Shown here piece by piece: positions 5,991 through 10,893 of a stretch of 10,893 nt of DNA; position 1 is the stretch's first letter; every line of letters starts with the position of its first letter. The stretch is from Planctomycetes bacterium RIFOXYC2_FULL_41_27 (GTDB lineage Bacteria; Planctomycetota; Brocadiia; Brocadiales; Brocadiaceae), in contig MHZD01000170.1 in the NCBI GenBank assembly GCA_001828645.1, positions 1 to 10,893 on the forward strand, written 5' to 3'. A program made the translations under genes and the position numbers. The notes under the pieces are model-generated. The model worked only from the letters and a program-made list of their open reading frames with translations. It did no database searches and was not told the origin of the DNA.

Positions 5991-7196
5991 TTATTTAGTC
6001 GGATTTGTAGATTCAGGCATTTGGTACCTCGATTCCAGGGCCGTTGCCATCGTATTAATTGCGCCTGCAAGTCCACCAATCTCATCACCTGATTCATAAT
6101 GCACCCGTACATGGTAACTGCCCCCGGCAATTTTCCTGGCAGTTTCTGTAATATAAGAAATCGGCGCTGAAATCTTCTTTCCCAAAAAAAAGGCAACTAT
6201 GATAACACCCACCGCAACCAACCCAAAGGTAAACAAAATATAATCCCGTAATTCGTAAAGTTTTCCATACCCCTCGTTGACATCAATCTCTGCAATCACG
6301 CCCCATTCGTAATCAGGCATCCATCGCCAGAATCCCATCACATTTACGCCCCGATAATCGGGGTAACCGTCGGCATCAAACCCTTCTGAACCTTTGAGAC
6401 ACTCAAGAACCCCCTTCGTCACAACATTCGTTAGCGGGTTGACGACCTTCAATTCCAGGGCAGACCGTTTTATAATCCGATGTTGCCCTTTTAAATCTTC
6501 CGCAAACTTGGATTCTGTCAGCATATATCCGTTTCCATTGATCAGGTAAGTCTCTCCTGTTTTGCCGATATGGATATTTTGCATCATTGTGTTAATCTCG
6601 GAGACGTCTATCCGCAGTGCTACCGTTCCCACAACAGAATTCGACCTGTCTTTAATCGGCGCAGAAATGAGCATGGTAGGCACACCAGTTTCTAACATCC
6701 CCGATTCATTTTCAACAGGAACATCAGAAGGTATGATGTTAGAGGTAAAGAAAGCCCCTTTGATAGAAGAGCGAAAATAATCCTTTGTTGAGATATTTGT
6801 GCCAACAATCTCTTTTCTTGAAGCAATTCGCACAATACCCTCACGGTCGGCAATAAATACCGCTTTCGAACCATTTTCCTTCCATACGTAATCAAAATAT
6901 CCGATTGTCTCCAAATTTTCCAATAAATCTGTGCGCTCGACATTTCCAGCAAGCGACTGCATAACAAGAAGGACGAGGGGATTATTAGCGATACGTTGGG
7001 CATCAGCCGTACGTTCTTCCATCCATTTTGTGATCAATTCGGTCTGCTTCCGTACCGCTCCTTCCAGGTTTTTGATAATTTCGTCTTTCAAGGTCTGGAA
7101 GGTAATGGGGTAGACAACAAGACGCATAACAATGAGCGGCAGGAACGTCAATACCAGGAAAAAAATACTGAGTTTACTTTTTGTAGGTTTGAACAA
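5991..7196 (-). CDS. dCache-HAMP membrane sensor without output domain
   Basis: This protein of 401 residues has a first membrane span (about 8-31), a periplasmic dCache domain (about 35-310), a second span (about 319-340) and a HAMP domain. The HAMP (ISAPISYITETARKIAGG...GDEIGGLAGAINTMATAL) ends close to the C-terminus. dCache motifs include FIADREGIVRIAS, ISTKDYFRSSIKG, VPTMLIS and YPDYRGVNVMGFWRWMP. The architecture is that of a chemoreceptor or histidine kinase cut off after HAMP: a normal TAA ends it and no kinase or methyl-accepting region follows. The open frame extends to a TTG at 7211 right after an in-frame stop. I prefer the TTG at 7196, which has GGAG 7 bases upstream and gives MFKPTKS, matching the MFKTTKS start of its tandem-dCache paralogue. 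It lies just upstream of rarA. Confidence 0.85.
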   Translation of the reverse strand: MFKPTKSKLSIFFLVLTFLPLIVMRLVVYPITFQTLKDEIIKNLEGAVRKQTELITKWMEERTADAQRIANNPLVLLVMQSLAGNVERTDLLENLETIGYFDYVWKENGSKAVFIADREGIVRIASRKEIVGTNISTKDYFRSSIKGAFFTSNIIPSDVPVENESGMLETGVPTMLISAPIKDRSNSVVGTVALRIDVSEINTMMQNIHIGKTGETYLINGNGYMLTESKFAEDLKGQHRIIKRSALELKVVNPLTNVVTKGVLECLKGSEGFDADGYPDYRGVNVMGFWRWMPDYEWGVIAEIDVNEGYGKLYELRDYILFTFGLVAVGVIIVAFFLGKKISAPISYITETARKIAGGSYHVRVHYESGDEIGGLAGAINTMATALESRYQMPESTNPTK

Positions 7197-7236
7197 TATT
7201 TTACTCCACAATTATTTTCTTCAAAAAGCTTTCATC

Positions 7237-7369
7237 TCACCGCAAAGACGCAAAGGGCGCAAAGAAGGAAAGCAGAGGTTGAGAAGATGAGAAGTTGGGA
7301 AGACGAGAAAATCTCATCCTCTCAACTTCCCAACCTCCCAACTTCATACTCTTCACATCTCTGCGGTGA
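7237..7369. repeat. Palindromic element with CGCAAAG units and TCACCGCA ends
   Basis: TCACCGCA (7237-7244) and TGCGGTGA (7362-7369) are perfect 8-base inverted ends. The left part has three CGCAAAG units in a row at 8-9-base spacing (7241-7264), as in the element at 3993-4228. The centre is a long imperfect hairpin: GTTGAGAAGATGAG (7278-7291) pairs 13 of 14 with CTCATCCTCTCAAC (7313-7326), and GAAGTTGGGAAG pairs with CTTCCCAAC/CCCAACTTC. The outer GTAACAGT motif of the other elements is absent. It fills the gap between tal and the dCache-HAMP gene and may attenuate or end tal transcription. Confidence 0.65.
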
Positions 7370-7378
7370 ATTATTATT

Positions 7379-8026
7379 TTACTTTTTCGGTACTTTCTCC
7401 CAATCGGCCAGGAACCTCTTGACACCATCGTCAGTAAGTGGATGCTGAACAAGCAAGTCAAATACATTAAAGGGAATCGTCGCAACATCAGCGCCCATCA
7501 TCGCTGCATCCCGCACATGAATAGGATTCCGAATACTAGCAACAATGATCTCCGTTTGGAATCCATAGTTGTCGTAGATGGTACGAATCTCCTGAATGAG
7601 TTCCATGCCTACCTGTCCCCTGTCATCGAGTCTCCCGACAAATGGACTGACATAAGTCCCCCCTGCCTTTGCCGCCAGGAGCGCCTGATTAGAGGAAAAA
7701 CAGAGTGTTACGTTGGTTTTAATACCCTCTTCGGTCAATCTTTTTACGGCCTTTAAGCCATTTTTTATTAAAGGAATCTTGACCACAATATTATCGGCTA
7801 TTTTTGCCAATTCCCTTGCCTCCTTGATCATACCTTCTGTATCCAGACTCACCACTTCGGCGCTGACGGGACCTTTTACAATGGAACATATTTCTTCAAT
7901 CGTTTCACGAAACGGACGACCCGTTTTGGCTATCAAAGAAGGATTTGTCGTCACCCCGTCCAGTATGCCCAGACTATGAGCTTCCCGAATTTCTTTCACA
8001 TCTGCCGTATCAATAAAAAATTTCAT
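7379..8026 (-). CDS. tal: Transaldolase, small (TalC/FSA-like) subfamily
   Basis: This 215-residue class I aldolase of the small transaldolase group should act in the non-oxidative pentose phosphate pathway, moving a dihydroxyacetone unit between sugar phosphates. Visible motifs are [29 protein letters not shown], the Schiff-base lysine in VVKIPL (K83), [19 protein letters not shown] and SPFVGRLDD. Glu in VSAEVV (E57) and Phe in SPFVGR point to transaldolase rather than fructose-6-phosphate aldolase, which has Gln and Tyr there. The ATG at 8026 is chosen over an in-frame TTG ten codons earlier: it begins the conserved MKFFIDTA and has AAAGGA just upstream. It follows the TA cluster by 110 bases and looks intact. 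Confidence 0.96.
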   Translation of the reverse strand: MKFFIDTADVKEIREAHSLGILDGVTTNPSLIAKTGRPFRETIEEICSIVKGPVSAEVVSLDTEGMIKEARELAKIADNIVVKIPLIKNGLKAVKRLTEEGIKTNVTLCFSSNQALLAAKAGGTYVSPFVGRLDDRGQVGMELIQEIRTIYDNYGFQTEIIVASIRNPIHVRDAAMMGADVATIPFNVFDLLVQHPLTDDGVKRFLADWEKVPKK

Positions 8027-8102
8027 CTCATTTCCTTTCTTAACTATTTGCCACAAATAAACACGAATTTACAGGGATAACACATTTATGTATGTTAGGT
8101 TG

Positions 8103-8122
8103 AATATTAAATACTTAATATT
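8103..8122. repeat. AT-rich palindrome upstream of tal
   Basis: AATATTAA-ATAC-TTAATATT is a perfect 8-base inverted repeat with a 4-base centre. It lies between the small antitoxin-like gene and tal. It could be an operator or a weak hairpin. No regulator can be named. Confidence 0.35.
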
Positions 8123-8135
8123 GCAATAAAATACT

Positions 8136-8297
8136 TTACTTTGAATGCACCTTAAGATTTTTAGCCTTTACTTTGTATTTGCTTCTTACAAATTCCAGGT
8201 CCCTTTTCTCTGCTTCAGTATCTTCTTTATACAACTGACTCAATTTATCTCGTATTTCTCTCATCATCTTTACTGCATCAAATTTTTTATCTTTCAT
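8136..8297 (-). CDS. Small antitoxin-like protein (53 aa) paired with the PIN toxin
   Basis: An ATG at 8297 with a strong GGAGGTG ribosome site 4-5 bases upstream opens a 53-codon frame ending in TAA at 8136. The peptide starts MKDKKFDAVKMMREIRDKLS and is rich in Lys, Glu and Arg, with probable helices. The FDAVKMMREIRDK pattern is one I associate with small antitoxins found beside PIN-domain toxins; that is recalled knowledge, not a search result. Its first 11 bases overlap the displaced 3' end of the PIN gene (stop at 8287-8289), which is normal coupling in such pairs. The partner toxin is broken by a frameshift while this gene is intact. Alternative: a solo DNA-binding or orphan antitoxin. 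Confidence 0.72.
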   Translation of the reverse strand: MKDKKFDAVKMMREIRDKLSQLYKEDTEAEKRDLEFVRSKYKVKAKNLKVHSK

Positions 8298-8421
8298 AAA
8301 GCACCTCCATCGGACTTCTTATTTCTAAGAGTGGATATCCGTATTTAAGATTCACCGCATTATAATGCCTGATTTTCGTTAAATTAACTATGTGTTTAAA
8401 GTTCCAACTAACTAAAACGTC
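8287..8421 (-). pseudogene. Displaced C-terminal part of the PIN toxin (frameshifted)
   Basis: In the frame shifted relative to the upstream PIN gene, the minus strand reads DVLVSWNFKHIVN from 8421, continues through NAVNLKYGYP and LLEIRSPMEV, and stops at TAA (8287-8289). This 44-residue segment is the expected end of a PIN/VapC-type toxin, in which an acidic residue precedes LVSWNFKH. The upstream frame stops at 8412 after NRGETF. Removing one GA from GGAGAGAC (about 8419-8426) would give NRGDVLVSW and one continuous protein of about 152 residues. The simplest reading is a 2-base slippage duplication that inactivated the toxin. A sequencing error is possible. Confidence 0.75.
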
Positions 8422-8747
8422 TCTCCCCTATTAACCGTCGCTATGGCTATATGCTGTGCATCTATTAAAAACCCATCACTAACAACACCTTCTTCAATAT
8501 AACAGCGTGCTAACTCCCTTGTCTCATCATCCAAGACAACATATTCTTTGTGTTCTTCTGGTATTTCTCCAACTAAACTCCTTACCTTTAGCGGTGCGTC
8601 TTCCAGTTCCCTTAATGTCAAATCTGAAATTACCGCAACTTTTACACCGCGCATGAATTCTTCCACCAGCTTGTTTGACCACTCCTCAAACTCTGCGTCA
8701 AAACATCCTCCAAACACGGAGGTATCCACATATATCTTCATCACCAT
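8412..8747 (-). CDS. PIN-domain toxin (VapC-like), truncated by a frameshift
   Basis: This 111-residue open frame covers the first two-thirds of a PIN-domain ribonuclease. Family acidic residues are present: D8 in KIYVDTS, E47 in LRELED and D96 in LIDAQHIAIATVNR. PIN toxins cleave RNA using four such acids and a metal ion. The fourth acid and the closing beta-alpha segment lie in the next reading frame (8287-8421), so the product as read should be inactive. The start ATG at 8747 has AAGG about 7 bases upstream; a second ATG at codon 3 is also possible. It begins 24 bases after the DUF433 gene, and the small antitoxin-like gene follows. The toxin family is clear, the exact subfamily is not. 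Confidence 0.85.
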   Translation of the reverse strand: MVMKIYVDTSVFGGCFDAEFEEWSNKLVEEFMRGVKVAVISDLTLRELEDAPLKVRSLVGEIPEEHKEYVVLDDETRELARCYIEEGVVSDGFLIDAQHIAIATVNRGETF

Positions 8748-8771
8748 GTTATTACCTTACCAGAAATTTCA

Positions 8772-9005
8772 CTAAACTGTCTCATGAATTGGATAGACCA
8801 CATCTGCCCGTAAAGCCTCTGCTGCAAATTCCAGGGATGCCTGAATTGCTTTGCGGGTGAGTCTGGGATGGGCTTGAAGAATCTGTTCTACTGTTTCTCC
8901 AGCAGCAAGTTTCTCCAAAATTAGCTCAACAGTAATTCGTGTTCCAGCAATAACCGGTTTACCCATCATCACCTTTGGATTTGATACAATCCATTTTTTC
9001 TTCAT
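8772..9005 (-). CDS. DUF433-family protein (antitoxin-like)
   Basis: This 77-residue protein of the DUF433 family has the typical order of conserved parts: VSNPKVMMGKPVIAGTRITV, then LILEKLAAGETVEQIL, then HPRLTRKAIQASLEFAAEAL. The family has a helix-turn-helix-like fold and usually sits before a PIN-like DUF5615 toxin, for which it is the presumed antitoxin. Here no DUF5615 gene follows; the next gene is a different PIN-domain toxin that has its own antitoxin-like partner. The ATG has GGGAG 7 bases upstream. It may be an orphan, or it may help control the adjacent PIN module. Family assignment is confident, role is inferred. Confidence 0.9.
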   Translation of the reverse strand: MKKKWIVSNPKVMMGKPVIAGTRITVELILEKLAAGETVEQILQAHPRLTRKAIQASLEFAAEALRADVVYPIHETV

Positions 9006-9155
9006 TTCTATACTCCCATAATGTCTTATTTTGGCTAAATTAAATCTGGAAATCAGGAATTCACAAATGGTATTTCAAAAATAAAATTGCATCGAATCTC
9101 ATGATAACATCACACGTCATAAAACACAGACAAAAAACTATTCCTTTTTTTCCCT

Positions 9156-9228
9156 GAGTTCATGAGTTCTAGATTCTGTAATATATTCCAGTCCCTCTCG
9201 GTTAATAGTAACTGGAATAAGTGAACTC
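9156..9228. repeat. Nested inverted repeats 3' of holA
   Basis: GAGTTCA (9156-9162) pairs with TGAACTC (9222-9228). Inside, ATTCCAGT (9185-9192) pairs perfectly with ACTGGAAT (9211-9218) around an 18-base loop. The structure begins 12 bases after the holA stop on the minus strand. It has no following T-run, so it is at best a 3'-end stabilising hairpin. The rest of the 234-base gap between holA and the DUF433 gene shows nothing I can name. Confidence 0.35.
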
Positions 9229-9239
9229 CGATGTATACT

Positions 9240-10232
9240 TTAAATACACAATTTGTACACCAGTAATTCCAATAACAATTGTGTGCCGAAGGAACTGGTC
9301 TTGCTCTTCACATCCGTTTCCAGCAAAAGTGCATGTTTTTTCATAAGGTCCTCTTCTGTACAAAGTTTAACCTGCTCAAAGAATCGCTTTGCAAAAAATG
9401 GGACTATTTGTAACTCTGCTGTGATCTTATGATCATCCCCTCCCTGCTTTAATATTTGCTTTGCCCTCCACAGCCGTTTAATTTGCCACGACAGGAGACT
9501 GATAATCCTTACTGAATCTTCACCATGTGTCAGCATCTGACCAAGAATTTTTATCGCTCCCGTCACATTCCTTTGCGCAACGGCATCGGTCAGCTCAAAC
9601 ACTGTACGGTTTCTATCCACACCCACGAGTGCATCCACATCCCTTTCATCAATAGTTGGTTTCTCGCCCAGATAAATGGATAACTTTTCCATGTGTTTAT
9701 CTATAATCGCCAGATTATTACCCACGTCTTCGACCAGCTTCTGGGCTGCTGCAGAGGATATGTTCTTTTTATAATGTTTTGCACGGGTGAAAATCCAATT
9801 GGGCAATTGATGATCCTTTAACCTTTTGCATTCAATAGATATTCCAACCTTATCAACAAGGGCTGCCAGCTTCATCCGTTTATCCCATTTCTCACAAACG
9901 AGTACCAGAGAAGCATGGCTTGCGGGTGTTTGTAAATATTTTTCGAGGTTTTCCCGATTCTTTTCTACAAAATCATCAGCCTCTTCCACGACAACCAATT
10001 TATCTTTGCTGGCAAAAAATGGTAAAGTTCTCAATTCATCAAAAATCACACCACCAGAAGTTTCTCCCCCCTTAAACTCGACCAGGGAAATGCTAGGATC
10101 GGCACCCTTGAGAGAATGCGTTTTTACTGCCGAATACGCCTCATTGATAAAAAATTCCTCATCTCCATAAAATACATATATTTGAAATTTTTTGTCTTTC
10201 TCTAATAATGCCTTAAATTGATAAATATCCAT
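9240..10232 (-). CDS. holA: DNA polymerase III subunit delta
   Basis: This 330-residue delta subunit of the clamp loader opens the beta sliding clamp and sits in the gamma/tau complex at the replisome. Family marks are the N-terminal YVFYGDEEFFINEA (19-32), LRTLPFFASKDKLVVVEEADDF (67-88, split between strand and helix of the AAA-like domain), NLAIIDKHMEKLSIY (173-187), and VFELTDAVAQRN (211-222) opening the C-terminal collar domain. There is no Walker motif, as expected for delta. Length is normal. The ATG at 10232 has no obvious Shine-Dalgarno (AT-rich AATAAACAAC before it), so translation may be weak. It lies 230 bases after guaB on the same strand. Confidence 0.95.
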   Translation of the reverse strand: MDIYQFKALLEKDKKFQIYVFYGDEEFFINEAYSAVKTHSLKGADPSISLVEFKGGETSGGVIFDELRTLPFFASKDKLVVVEEADDFVEKNRENLEKYLQTPASHASLVLVCEKWDKRMKLAALVDKVGISIECKRLKDHQLPNWIFTRAKHYKKNISSAAAQKLVEDVGNNLAIIDKHMEKLSIYLGEKPTIDERDVDALVGVDRNRTVFELTDAVAQRNVTGAIKILGQMLTHGEDSVRIISLLSWQIKRLWRAKQILKQGGDDHKITAELQIVPFFAKRFFEQVKLCTEEDLMKKHALLLETDVKSKTSSFGTQLLLELLVYKLCI

Positions 10233-10246
10233 GTTGTTTATTAATT

Positions 10247-10401
10247 TTTAGACATAGAGTTTACAGAGAATTATTTAATAAAATTTGCCTGACTTCATCA
10301 ACAAATCCGTTTTTTATCAATTTAACACATTTAACATTCAATATAATTTCGTTCAGTAAATCCATTGTTACACTCTCTGTGTCCTAGGGGTGAACTGTTA
10401 C
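10247..10401. repeat. Possible degenerate copy of the GTAACAGTTCA element
   Basis: The right end GGGGTGAACTGTTAC (10387-10401) is the same terminal motif seen at 2057-2167 and 4366-4497. Just inside it CTCTGTGTCCTA (10375-10386) is roughly the inverse of TAGACATAGAG (10247-10257). The left GTAACAGTTCA end itself is not present, so this is either a decayed element or a solitary end. It occupies most of the gap between guaB and holA. Confidence 0.4.
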
Positions 10402-10462
10402 TAAAAACGTATACAAAAATCGGCAATAATCCGTGTATAATCCTATGGCAAGTAGTTGTGAT

Positions 10463-10893
10463 TTATCTACCCCGCAGCAAGCCCAGGTGCGGCTCTTTGA
10501 AGGAATAGAGGCTGTGGACTGTGCCTTCCGCCTGGGCAGATGGCGAGCGCATTTCAAAACGGAGCGTGCCTTCGTATATTCCCTTATGAAGTTCCTGAAT
10601 GCTTCTGCATCCAAGCTCTTGCAATGAATGGAGCAAGCTTTGCATAAGATATTGAACAAGATGGATGACAGATCCCTTATCCACAACCGTACCGGTAACG
10701 CCCTGCGCAACCTTTATCCGGTCTTCAACGGATAGGTATCTCTTTCCTCCCCCTTTTTCCATGGCTTCATGAGATGCCATACCTCTGTATTTTTTAACGC
10801 GTACTCCGCCTTCATAAAAATATTCGCCTGGAGACTCACTGGTGCCGGCAAGTAAACCGCCCATCATAACGGCACTGGCGCCGAGGGATATTG
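10463..10893 (-). CDS. guaB: IMP dehydrogenase, C-terminal part (partial)
   Basis: This is the last 142 residues of inosine-5'-monophosphate dehydrogenase, which makes XMP from IMP with NAD+ as the first committed step to GMP. The gene continues past the right edge, so the catalytic cysteine loop and CBS domains are not visible. Seen here are [15 protein letters not shown] (phosphate-binding glycine loop region), [19 protein letters not shown], the mobile flap with the catalytic Arg-Tyr in KRYLS, and [16 protein letters not shown]. The tail ([19 protein letters not shown]) resembles that of animal and fungal IMPDH, as I remember it, more than that of Escherichia coli GuaB. No truncation is visible at the 3' end. 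Confidence 0.93.
   Translation of the reverse strand, partial: ISLGASAVMMGGLLAGTSESPGEYFYEGGVRVKKYRGMASHEAMEKGGGKRYLSVEDRIKVAQGVTGTVVDKGSVIHLVQYLMQSLLHSLQELGCRSIQELHKGIYEGTLRFEMRSPSAQAEGTVHSLYSFKEPHLGLLRGR

Noticed and set aside
8027..8056. Ten-codon N-terminal extension of transaldolase from a TTG
   Set aside because: The family begins at MKFFIDTA, and the ATG at 8026 has its own good ribosome site inside the extension.
8041..8076. CACAAATAAACACGAATTTACAGG as a further dispersed repeat
   Set aside because: It resembles common ACGAATTTACA-type repeats, but there is no second copy or inverted partner in this window.
8772..8786. Short out-of-frame ATG at the end of the DUF433 gene
   Set aside because: It opens only about 14 codons before a stop and shows no partner-toxin similarity; no hidden DUF5615 gene is present.
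10384..10710. A 108-codon frame on the minus strand overlapping guaB
   Set aside because: It is an out-of-frame shadow of the clear IMP dehydrogenase coding sequence.

Overview
The window looks like a chromosomal segment from a moderately AT-rich, slow-growing type of bacterium rich in intergenic palindromic repeats and small toxin-antitoxin (TA) pairs. The mix of eukaryote-like IMP dehydrogenase, dCache sensors, higBA/PIN/DUF433/nucleotidyltransferase modules and CGCAAAG- or CCCCC-type repeats would fit a planctomycete such as an anammox bacterium (Brocadiales). That assignment is an inference from gene style only; no rRNA or diagnostic marker is present.

Layout. At the left edge a higBA TA operon (minus, 28-593) is divergent from a poorly coding stretch (594-961), which leads into a 43-residue ORF with a very strong Shine-Dalgarno (962-1093). 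A two-gene plus-strand unit follows (1204-1967): a small conserved protein overlapping a MNT-fold nucleotidyltransferase, probably TA-like. From 2189 to the right edge every recognised gene is on the minus strand. In transcription order from the right these are: the 3' end of guaB (IMP dehydrogenase, cut by the window edge), holA (DNA polymerase III delta), a TA cluster (DUF433 protein, PIN toxin broken by a 2-base duplication, and a 53-residue antitoxin-like ORF overlapping the old toxin 3' end), tal (transaldolase), a dCache-HAMP membrane sensor, rarA (replication-associated AAA+ ATPase), and a membrane-anchored protein with two tandem dCache domains and no output domain.

Housekeeping genes (guaB, holA, tal, rarA) thus alternate with accessory genes. 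The two sensor proteins are paralogues: all three of their dCache domains share the same motifs, and both proteins start with MFK-TKS. Neither carries a kinase, cyclase or chemotaxis signalling domain in this window, so any output must come from a partner.

The gaps are filled with palindromic, MITE-like elements: 2057-2167, 3993-4228, 4366-4497, 7237-7369 and a partial end at 10387-10401. Several share the terminal motif GTAACAGTTCA around different cores (C-rich or CGCAAAG repeats).

Nothing here amounts to a clearly new multi-gene system. The most noteworthy signals are the frameshifted PIN toxin with its intact downstream partner, the output-less dCache sensors flanking rarA, the modular repeat family, and the eukaryote-like IMP dehydrogenase tail.
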